Positions 5,463-10,209 of a DNA stretch of 10,209 nucleotides are shown in pieces. The notes beneath the pieces were generated by a model that worked only from the letters and a program-made list of their open reading frames with translations, was not told the origin of the DNA and made no database searches. Both the position numbers and the translations under genes were made by a program. How positions within the stretch are numbered: the first letter of the stretch is position 1; every line of letters begins with the position of its first letter. The DNA comes from TWA4 sp045121095. GTDB taxonomy: Bacteria > Bacillota > Clostridia > Lachnospirales > Lachnospiraceae. The stretch lies in assembly GCA_045121095.1 (NCBI GenBank), contig JBGVFN010000010.1, positions 1 through 10,209 on the forward strand, written 5' to 3'.

Positions 5463-6392
5463 ATGAAGCAGCAGAAAGAAAAGGTGGAATTTCGTTATTA
5501 TGAGGTTCCTCAGGGTCTTCCTTTGATTGCGCTGACAGGTGAAAAATGGGAGATTCCTTATGGGTCGGATGGGATGCATTTTCATAATCATCTGGAGATC
5601 GGATACTGTCATTATGGTGAAGGGGCTATTTATTTTGGAAAAGAGGAAGAACCCTATCACGATGGAACCATGACGGTTATTCCGAAAGATTATATTCATC
5701 GTACCCATGGAAGCAGCGGAGAGATTCAGAAATGGGAGTTTCTTTTTATTGATGCAGACGCTTTTTTAACATCTGTTTATGCGGAGCAGCCTCATTATGC
5801 TCAGGGGTTGTTGAGAAGGCTCAATAATAATAAAATGCTGTTGGATACAGCTGAAAAACCGGAAATTTATACCGTATTTTCCATGATATTGAAGGAAATG
5901 GAACAGCAGGGAGAGTTTTATAAAGAAAATGTAAAAAGTCTGCTGCTGGTATTGCTGATGGATATTATCCGCCTGAATAAACAGGAAGAAATTGTGAATA
6001 ACCAGGCTGTTAATGAGGAAAATTTCGAAAGTATTGTGGAAATTTTGAAATATATCAATCGAAATTATGCAGAAGAACTGCGAATTGGTGATCTGGCTAA
6101 AATGGCCAATATGAGCGAAACCCATTTTCGGCGGGTATTTACAGAATATATCAAGGTGACACCGGTGGAATATATCAATCTGGTGCGCATTGAGAAAGCC
6201 TGTGAGCTGATGAAAACGCAGGATATTAAGATGGAAGATATTGCTGTGAAGGTAGGTTTCCCCGTATTTACCACATTTTCCAGAAACTTTAAACGGATTA
6301 CCGGATATTCGCCGCTGCAGTGGAAGAAGATGATCAAAAAAGAGGATAATGTGCTGCTGGATTATAAGGTTTCTGTTTTGAAGGGATGGTAG
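5463..6392 (+). CDS. AraC family transcriptional regulator with N-terminal cupin-like domain
   Basis: A 309-residue DNA-binding regulator. The N-terminal part (about 10-110) contains MHFHNHLEIGYCHYGEGAIYFG at roughly 38-59, the His-rich cupin segment typical of AraC-type sensor domains, whose ligand is often a sugar; the ligand here is unknown. The C-terminal AraC domain holds two helix-turn-helix units, about 206-228 (LRIGDLAKMANMSETHF) and 256-280 (KMEDIAVKVGFPVFTTF), then the family hallmark GYSPLQW (281-287). The chosen ATG follows a weak G-rich site (GTGGGGG, 5449-5455). An upstream in-frame ATG at 5319 is rejected because it lies before the terminator hairpin and upstream of the promoter. 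The gene stands alone. The downstream gene is pgi, with its own promoters, so regulation of sugar metabolism is possible but only a guess. Confidence 0.9.
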   Translation: MKQQKEKVEFRYYEVPQGLPLIALTGEKWEIPYGSDGMHFHNHLEIGYCHYGEGAIYFGKEEEPYHDGTMTVIPKDYIHRTHGSSGEIQKWEFLFIDADAFLTSVYAEQPHYAQGLLRRLNNNKMLLDTAEKPEIYTVFSMILKEMEQQGEFYKENVKSLLLVLLMDIIRLNKQEEIVNNQAVNEENFESIVEILKYINRNYAEELRIGDLAKMANMSETHFRRVFTEYIKVTPVEYINLVRIEKACELMKTQDIKMEDIAVKVGFPVFTTFSRNFKRITGYSPLQWKKMIKKEDNVLLDYKVSVLKGW

Positions 6393-6407
6393 GAATTGGG
6401 TGGTGCT

Positions 6408-6482
6408 GACCAGAAGTGGTCCACCGGGCAATGGTCAGAACTGACCCGTCAGGCAGTGGTCAGAAGTGACCTGCCAGGCAGT
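6408..6482. repeat. 25-bp tandem repeat x 3, each with a conserved dyad
   Basis: Units 6408-6432, 6433-6457 and 6458-6482 are contiguous and begin 15 bases after the AraC gene's stop. Each starts with a hairpin-capable dyad: GACCA-gaag-TGGTC, GGTCA-gaac-TGACC and GGTCA-gaag-TGACC. Unit 1 differs from the others at two positions on each arm, and every change keeps the pairing. This covariation argues for selected symmetry, either RNA hairpins in the 3' untranslated region or dyad protein sites. The array ends 25 bases before the -35 of the distal pgi promoter. No terminator was found for the AraC gene, so these hairpins may serve its 3' end. Confidence 0.75.
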
Positions 6483-6507
6483 ACGTCCAAAAAAATATGG
6501 TACATGC

Positions 6508-6536
6508 TTGAATAAAATGTAATTTAAGGGTATAAT
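6508..6536 (+). promoter_or_regulatory. Distal promoter upstream of pgi (P1)
   Basis: TTGAAT (6508-6513) and TATAAT (6531-6536) are separated by 17 bp, and the -10 is a perfect consensus. Transcription would start near 6543. It closely resembles the ATPase promoter at 334-362. A terminator-like hairpin about 55-75 bases downstream means it may make a short RNA, an attenuated pgi transcript, or both. Confidence 0.7.
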
Positions 6537-6542
6537 TGCCTT

Positions 6543-6618
6543 AATTCATAGCAGATGTTCTGCACTTCCATCATTATATGCAAAATTTGCACCCCCTGAA
6601 GTGTGGTTTCAGGTTTTT
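6543..6618 (+). ncRNA. Candidate short RNA or attenuated leader upstream of pgi
   Basis: A transcript from P1 would hold three successive hairpins. GCAGA/TCTGC lies at 6551-6563 (loop TGT). The dyad TGCAAA-A-TTTGCA lies at 6579-6591. CCTGAA (6595-6600) pairs with TTCAGG (6608-6613), followed by five T's (6614-6618) as in an intrinsic terminator. The last stem has only six pairs, so it is weak to moderate. CAGGT (6610-6614) can instead pair with ACCTG (6634-6638), which would break the terminator stem, as in attenuation. I do not recognise a known RNA family. The reading is inferred from structure alone. Confidence 0.4.
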
Positions 6619-6630
6619 ACAACCCCTGTT

Positions 6631-6659
6631 TTGACCTGTATAGCAACTGCAGTGATATT
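6631..6659 (+). promoter_or_regulatory. Proximal promoter of pgi (P2)
   Basis: TTGACC (6631-6636) and GATATT (6654-6659) are separated by 17 bp, with five and four consensus matches. It lies just past the hairpin with a T-run at 6595-6618 and about 50 bases before the pgi start. The inverted repeat at 6658-6676 overlaps its -10 and start point. Confidence 0.5.
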
Positions 6660-6676
6660 CTTTAGTGTGTAAAGAA
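6658..6676. promoter_or_regulatory. Dyad over the proximal pgi promoter (candidate operator)
   Basis: TTCTTTA (6658-6664) and TAAAGAA (6670-6676) form a perfect 7-bp inverted repeat with five central bases. It covers the end of the P2 -10 and its predicted start, a classic repressor position. As RNA it would be a weak AT-rich hairpin in the 5' leader, so a DNA site seems more likely. The binding protein is unknown. Confidence 0.4.
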
Positions 6677-6707
6677 CATGAATATTTATTAACGGAGGAT
6701 TCTATTT

Positions 6708-8288
6708 ATGATTACCTGGAATAATTTAGACACACTTGCTTCCTATGAAGCACTTTCTAAAGCTGAAGTTGTAAAGCTTACCGAAGTGATGGCTGGAGAA
6801 AGTGGAGCAGAAAGAGTAAAGAAGTACAGCATCCCCATGGCTGAAGGTCTTGTTTACAACTATGCTGCAAAGCAGGTAAATGATGAAATTCTGGAAGATC
6901 TGGTTAAACTGGCAGAAGAAGCTCAGCTTGCTGAAAAATTTGAAGCTCTTTACAATGGTGAAGTAATTAACACAGGTGAAAAACGTCGTGTACTTCATCA
7001 GTTAACCCGTGGTCAGTTAGGTGAAGCTGTGGTAGAAGATGGCGTTGACAAACGTGAATTCTATGTAGCACAGCAGCAGAAGATCGCAGAATTTGCCAAC
7101 AAAGTACATGCAGGCGAAATTGTGAATGCAGCAGGTGAAAAGTTTACTACCGTTGTTCAGATCGGTATCGGCGGCAGCGACCTTGGCCCCCGCGCAATCT
7201 ATTTAGCACTTGAAAACTGGGCTAAAAAGAACAACACATTCAAGATGGAAGCCAAATTCATCAGCAACGTAGATCCTGATGATGCTGCAGCTGTTTTAAA
7301 TTCCATCGATGTTGCTCATTCCCTGTTCGTACTGGTTTCCAAATCAGGTACAACTCTCGAAACACTGACCAATGAATCCTTCGTGAAAGACGCTCTGAAG
7401 AATGCTGGATTAGATGCTTCCAAACATATGGTAGCTGTTACAAGCGAAACTTCTCCTTTAGCAAAGAGTGCAGATTATCTGGCAGCTTTCTTTATGGATG
7501 ACTATATCGGCGGACGTTATTCTTCCAGTTCAGCAGTTGGCGGTGCCGTATTATCACTGGCATTTGGTCCTGAAGTATTTGCACAGTTCCTGGAAGGTGC
7601 AGCAGAAGCAGATAAGACTGCTATGAATAAAGACGTATTACAGAACCCCGCAATGCTGGATGCACTGATTGGTGTTTATGAACGTAACGTACTCGGACAT
7701 TTGTGTACCGCAGTTCTGCCTTACTCTCAGGCACTGAGCCGTTTCCCCGCTCACCTGCAGCAGCTGGATATGGAATCCAATGGTAAGTCCGTAAATCGTT
7801 TTGGCGAACCGGTTAACTATTCAACAGGTCCCGTTATCTTTGGTGAACCCGGAACAAACGGACAGCATTCTTTCTATCAGCTGCTTCACCAGGGAACCGA
7901 CATTGTACCTCTGCAGTTCATCGGCTTTAAGAACAGCCAGATTGGTACTGATGTTGTAATTCAGGACAGCACAAGCCAGCAGAAACTGTGTGCAAACGTT
8001 GCAGCTCAGATTGTAGCATTTGCATGTGGTAAAGCAGATGACAACCGCAACAAGAACTTCGAAGGCGGACGTCCCTCCAGTATCATCATTGGTGATCAGT
8101 TAACACCTGCATCACTGGGTGCACTGCTGTCACACTTCGAAAATAAAGTCATGTTCCAGGGCTTTGTATGGAATGTTAACAGCTTTGACCAGGAAGGCGT
8201 ACAGCTGGGTAAAGTATTAGCAAAGAAAGTTCTTGCTCATGAAACAGACGGAGCACTGAAAGTATACAGCGATCTGTTAAATATTTAA
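6708..8288 (+). CDS. pgi: Glucose-6-phosphate isomerase
   Basis: A 526-residue cytoplasmic enzyme that interconverts glucose 6-phosphate and fructose 6-phosphate in glycolysis and gluconeogenesis. Two SIS domains are seen: the first carries IGIGGSDLGPRA (152-163) and SKSGTTLET (211-219), the phosphate-binding loops. Family signatures are DYIGGRYSSSSAVG (265-278) and FVWNVNSFDQEGVQLGK (486-502). Expected catalytic residues are Glu356 in MESNGKS (355-361), His387 in GQHSFYQ (385-391) and Lys502 in LGK; all are present. The length fits the longer Pgi form rather than the ~450-residue Bacillus type. GGAGG (6694-6698), nine bases before ATG, fixes the start. It is a single-gene unit with two candidate promoters upstream, and 31-bp repeats, a hairpin and a terminator downstream. 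No truncation or missing residue is visible. Confidence 0.97.
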   Translation: MITWNNLDTLASYEALSKAEVVKLTEVMAGESGAERVKKYSIPMAEGLVYNYAAKQVNDEILEDLVKLAEEAQLAEKFEALYNGEVINTGEKRRVLHQLTRGQLGEAVVEDGVDKREFYVAQQQKIAEFANKVHAGEIVNAAGEKFTTVVQIGIGGSDLGPRAIYLALENWAKKNNTFKMEAKFISNVDPDDAAAVLNSIDVAHSLFVLVSKSGTTLETLTNESFVKDALKNAGLDASKHMVAVTSETSPLAKSADYLAAFFMDDYIGGRYSSSSAVGGAVLSLAFGPEVFAQFLEGAAEADKTAMNKDVLQNPAMLDALIGVYERNVLGHLCTAVLPYSQALSRFPAHLQQLDMESNGKSVNRFGEPVNYSTGPVIFGEPGTNGQHSFYQLLHQGTDIVPLQFIGFKNSQIGTDVVIQDSTSQQKLCANVAAQIVAFACGKADDNRNKNFEGGRPSSIIIGDQLTPASLGALLSHFENKVMFQGFVWNVNSFDQEGVQLGKVLAKKVLAHETDGALKVYSDLLNI

Positions 8289-8376
8289 TGATCAGGGTGT
8301 AGTAAATATACTCATTTAATGATCAGGATATAGTAAATATATTCATTTAATAATCAAGATATAATAAATATACTCA
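8284..8376. repeat. 31-bp tandem repeat x 3 starting at the pgi stop codon
   Basis: Units 8284-8314, 8315-8345 and 8346-8376 follow without gaps, with the pattern TTTAATGATCAGG then a TAGTAAATATACTCA-like end. Unit 1 begins inside the last pgi codons and contains its TAA stop (8286-8288). Unit 3 has diverged most in its left half. The end of unit 3 (ACTCA) forms the 5' arm of the next hairpin. All copies have stops in every obvious frame, so the array is not coding. Confidence 0.9.
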
Positions 8377-8399
8377 GCAGGCATTTGACTCTGCTGAGT
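8372..8399 (+). other. Hairpin after pgi without T-run
   Basis: ACTCAGCAG (8372-8380) pairs perfectly with CTGCTGAGT (8391-8399) around a ten-base loop. It is followed by GGTTGTTC rather than T's, so alone it is not a typical terminator. It sits nine bases before the real terminator and may protect the 3' end of the pgi transcript. Confidence 0.7.
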
Positions 8400-8407
8400 G
8401 GTTGTTC

Positions 8408-8454
8408 AAAAATCCCGGAAACGCATATTTGATGATGAGTTTTCGGGGTTTTTT
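8408..8454 (+). terminator. Rho-independent terminator of pgi
   Basis: AAAATCCCGGAAAC (8409-8422) pairs over 14 positions with GTTTTCGGGGTTTT (8439-8452), using two G-T pairs. The loop is 16 bases and the T-run spans 8449-8454. It closes the pgi unit and separates it from the nucleoside transporter. Confidence 0.9.
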
Positions 8455-8495
8455 GCGTGCTCTCGTATATACGGAAGGATTTTGGGAAAGCTATA

Positions 8496-8585
8496 GTGAA
8501 AAGCATTACGATTTGGCTGCCGATCGAAGATGGCGAAGTGGAGATTCATGTGAAAGAAAGTAAGAACTTTCATTATGATTTATGA
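8496..8585 (+). CDS. Possible short ORF or remnant of a gene 3' end
   Basis: A frame with GTG at 8496 and TGA at 8583-8585 reads (V/M)KSITIWLPIEDGEVEIHV then KESKNFHYDL, 29 residues. The frame stays open upstream through the pgi terminator, so no clear start exists; GGGAAAG at 8484-8490 is a poor ribosome binding site. The alternating acidic/hydrophobic composition looks more protein-like than random spacer, which suggests either a tiny peptide gene or the decayed end of an older gene. I do not recognise it. It ends 32 bases before the transporter's start. The stretch TGAAAG/CTTTCA (8551-8556, 8567-8572) inside it is also a dyad. Confidence 0.25.
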   Translation: MKSITIWLPIEDGEVEIHVKESKNFHYDL

Positions 8586-8617
8586 CGCCAGCCAAAGGCG
8601 GCAGAATGGAGATTAAA

Positions 8618-9823
8618 ATGAAAATCTTATTCAATATACTTGGTCTGATACTTAGTCTGGTAATTTGCTGGCTGCTTTCCTATAATCGTAAATCCGTTCC
8701 CTGGAAAATGATCGTGAAGGCACTTGTGGCAGAGCTGGCCATAGCATTTATTATGGTAAAAGTTCCTCTCGGTCAGAAAGTTGTTACGATATTATCCGAT
8801 GGAATTACAGCCGTCATTAATTGTGGTAATGAAGGTCTTGAGTTTGTATTTGGTGATCTTTTTACAGGAGGATCAACAGGCATTTATGTATTCATCGTTC
8901 AGAGTTTAGGCAACATTATCTTCGTTTCAGCTTTGGTAAGTGCATTGTACTATCTTGGCGTGATCGGCTTTGTGGTTAAATGGATCGGTAAAGCACTGGG
9001 AAAGTTAATGGGAACAACAGAGGTAGAAAGCTTCGTGGCTGCAGCGAATATGTTTCTTGGGCACACAGAAAGTCCTATTTTGGTAGCAAAATATATCAGA
9101 AATTTAACAGACAGTGAAATTTTCGTTATTCTGGTTTCCGGCATGGGCAGCATATCCGCGTCTATTCTGGGGGGATATGCAGCTTTGGGAATTCCGGTGC
9201 GTTCTCTTTTGATCGCAAGCGCTTTAGTTCCCGTTGGAAGTATTATCGTTTCAAAGATCATCTGCCCTCAGACAGAAAAGGTGCAATCCGTTTCTGATGT
9301 GAAAATGGACAACAAAGGCAGCAATACAAATGTGATCGATGCGATTTCAGAGGGGACCAGTACCGGTATTCAGATGGTCATCTCCATCGGGGCCTCCATC
9401 GTTGGTTTTGTTGGAATTGTTGCATTAATTGACAGGATTCTGGGATTCTTTCATATTACCTTGGCCCAGATATTTTCCTATATTTTTGCACCATTTGGTT
9501 TTTTAATGGGATTTGAAGGCGATGCAATTTTCATGGAAGGTGCTTTATTAGGGAATAAACTGATTTTAAATGAATTTATCGCCTTTGGCGAATTGGCTGG
9601 CAAACTTTCTTCTTTAGATGCCAGAACCGCTTTAGTTGCCATCATTTCCCTTAGCGGTTTTGCAAATATTTCCAGTATGGGAATATGCATTGGCGGTATC
9701 GGTGTTCTCGCTCCCGAAAAGAGAGGAACCATTTCCCGGCTGATCTTTAGAGCCATGCTTGGCGGTGTATTAGTAAGCATTAACAGCGCGTTATTAGTAA
9801 GCATGGTTTCGCTGTTTTGGTAG
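8618..9823 (+). CDS. Concentrative nucleoside transporter, NupC/CNT family
   Basis: A 401-residue inner-membrane protein that should import nucleosides driven by a Na+ or H+ gradient. CNT hallmarks are visible: an N-terminal hydrophobic helix (about 3-21), LGHTESPILVAKYI (147-160) corresponding to the substrate-site segment with its Glu and Lys, LNEFIAFGEL (317-326), and SGFANISSMGICIGGIGVLAPEKR (346-369), the conserved Asn/Ser site and following loop. Hydrophobic segments and two re-entrant-like stretches match the family and length is normal. Specificity (purine, pyrimidine, cation) cannot be told. The start chosen is ATG 8618 because GGAGA (8608-8612) precedes it at the right distance. In-frame ATGs at 8582 and 8606 would add 12 or 4 residues but have no good site. 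The final codons belong to a 32-bp tandem repeat. I see no convincing promoter upstream. The gene is nupC-like, but I give no symbol because orthology is not shown. Confidence 0.92.
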   Translation: MKILFNILGLILSLVICWLLSYNRKSVPWKMIVKALVAELAIAFIMVKVPLGQKVVTILSDGITAVINCGNEGLEFVFGDLFTGGSTGIYVFIVQSLGNIIFVSALVSALYYLGVIGFVVKWIGKALGKLMGTTEVESFVAAANMFLGHTESPILVAKYIRNLTDSEIFVILVSGMGSISASILGGYAALGIPVRSLLIASALVPVGSIIVSKIICPQTEKVQSVSDVKMDNKGSNTNVIDAISEGTSTGIQMVISIGASIVGFVGIVALIDRILGFFHITLAQIFSYIFAPFGFLMGFEGDAIFMEGALLGNKLILNEFIAFGELAGKLSSLDARTALVAIISLSGFANISSMGICIGGIGVLAPEKRGTISRLIFRAMLGGVLVSINSALLVSMVSLFW

Positions 9824-9934
9824 CTTTAGTAAGCGTGGCTTCGTTGTTTTAGTAGATTTGGTAAATATGGCTTCGTTGTTTTAGTAGCTTTAGTAAACGT
9901 GGTTTGGATATATCGGTAGATTTGGTAAAAAGAT
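9793..9934. repeat. 32-bp tandem repeat x 4.4 beginning inside the transporter gene
   Basis: Units 9793-9824, 9825-9856, 9857-9888 and 9889-9920 are exactly 32 bp each, with a partial fifth at 9921-9934. The pattern is TTTAGTAAGCGTGGCTTCG, then TTGTTTTAGTAGA-like sequence. Unit 1 encodes the transporter's last ten residues and its TAG stop. Inside the gene, TATTAGTAAGCAT occurs at 9768-9780 and again 24 bases later at 9792-9804, an in-frame duplication. Unit 4 has diverged most in its middle. As 32 is not a multiple of three, the copies are not coding. Confidence 0.92.
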
Positions 9935-9987
9935 AAAACCTCCCGCATCAAAGCTTTTTGCAGTTTTGGTAGGGGAGGTTTTATTTG
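9933..9987 (+). terminator. Terminator after the nucleoside transporter, probably bidirectional
   Basis: ATAAAACCTCCC (9933-9944) pairs perfectly over 12 bp with GGGAGGTTTTAT (9973-9984). The 28-base loop itself contains the AAAGCTTT palindrome. The T-rich end (TTTTATTT) follows on the + strand, and the A-rich left arm would supply T's for a - strand transcript. It lies at the end of the 32-bp array. Confidence 0.85.
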
Positions 9988-10032
9988 ATCGGGGAGGTAT
10001 CATTTATCAAACACGCTCTAGGGTTTTGACTT

Positions 10033-10060
10033 TTGTGTAATGTTAATTGGGGATTATTAT
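10033..10060 (+). promoter_or_regulatory. Weak candidate promoter near the right edge
   Basis: TTGTGT (10033-10038) and TATTAT (10055-10060) are 16 bp apart. A TTGACT at 10026-10031 also occurs but has no -10 at good spacing. The region between the terminator and 10123 is otherwise AT-rich and shows no gene I can support. Confidence 0.3.
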
Positions 10061-10122
10061 GTCTGCTCAGTACTACAGCGAACTTTACTTAGGTATTATT
10101 TGGATTTTTATAAAAAACGTAA

Positions 10123-10209
10123 ATGGCGGAATTACAGAGCTACATTGCTAAGGAGACCTTTGGTCAAACGTCGGCACTTAACGAGCGGCTTTCTGTAAAG
10201 AAAGACGAG
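10123..10209 (+). CDS. N-terminal part of an unrecognised protein, cut by window edge
   Basis: From ATG 10123 the frame stays open to the last base and reads MAELQSYIAKETFGQTSALN then ERLSVKKDE, 29 residues. Composition is polar and helix-like, with no signal peptide or membrane segment. An in-frame TAA lies immediately upstream (10120-10122), so the gene cannot start earlier. There is no ribosome binding site in the ten or so bases before ATG, which is unusual in this window, so it could be leaderless, weakly translated, or a fragment of a displaced gene. I do not recognise the family. Confidence 0.45.
   Translation, partial: MAELQSYIAKETFGQTSALNERLSVKKDE

Noticed and set aside
6543..6707. 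T-box or known metabolic riboswitch in the pgi leader
   Set aside because: No T-box sequence (GGGTGG-type antiterminator loop in context) or other riboswitch core was recognisable.
8284..8376. Repeats of about 31-32 bp (also 9793-9934) as CRISPR arrays
   Set aside because: The units are head-to-tail without unique spacers, diverge from one another, and no cas gene is present.
8582..8617. Earlier starts (8582, 8606) for the nucleoside transporter
   Set aside because: GGAGA at 8608-8612 is best placed for ATG 8618, and the extension adds a charged stretch before the first membrane helix.
10059..10151. 30-codon open frame near the right edge, MSAQYYSELYLG...
   Set aside because: It overlaps the candidate promoter -10 and the better frame at 10123, and has only a weak GGGG ribosome site.
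10183..10209. GNRA-type hairpin (CTTTCT-GTAA-AGAAAG) and GACC/GGTC stem suggesting an RNA gene at the right edge
   Set aside because: The same bases form an uninterrupted, protein-like reading frame from 10123, and I could not match them to a known RNA.

Overview
The window looks like chromosomal DNA of a low-to-moderate GC Gram-positive anaerobe (Bacillota, class Clostridia, most likely a gut Lachnospiraceae-type organism). This rests on strong AGGAGG-type ribosome binding sites, TTGAnn-17-TATAAT promoters, AT-rich spacers, a FeoA/FeoB pair followed by a separate FeoB-associated Cys-rich membrane protein, and a group II intron 3' end of a kind I recall from such genomes. The family assignment is inference. 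All credible genes are on the + strand.

Layout. 1-116: 3' end of a group II intron (last codons of its reverse transcriptase/maturase, then domains V and VI). 117-486: AT-rich spacer with ~33-bp imperfect tandem repeats and a good promoter. 487-1947: orphan AAA_14/DUF4143 ATPase. 1948-2312: spacer with an 8-bp tandem repeat, a long inverted repeat, and the feoA promoter with a TTAG-N6-CTAA dyad. 2313-5235: ferrous iron uptake locus (feoA, feoB, FeoB-associated protein). feoA has its own terminator, and the feoA-feoB gap holds five 20-bp repeats sharing the half-sites of the feoA dyad. 5321-5377: strong terminator. 5463-6392: AraC-family regulator with its own promoter. 6393-6707: three 25-bp repeats whose dyads vary in a compensatory way, two candidate pgi promoters with a terminator-like hairpin between them, and a dyad over the proximal one. 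6708-8288: glucose-6-phosphate isomerase. 8289-8617: three 31-bp repeats, a hairpin, a terminator and a possible short or remnant reading frame. 8618-9823: CNT-family nucleoside transporter whose last codons are the first unit of a 32-bp tandem array. 9933-9987: terminator. 10123-10209: start of an unrecognised gene cut by the window edge.

Functionally only the feo locus is a coherent system: FeoB imports Fe2+ through the membrane, FeoA is its small cytoplasmic partner, and the Cys/His-rich single-pass protein probably assists. The other genes appear to be single-gene units (ATPase, AraC regulator, pgi, nupC).

The most notable features are in the spacers. The candidate iron-responsive operator array in the feo locus is one. 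The other is that almost every intergenic region has its own, sequence-unrelated short tandem array (periods about 33, 8, 20, 25, 31 and 32 bp), two of which start at or inside the 3' end of a gene.
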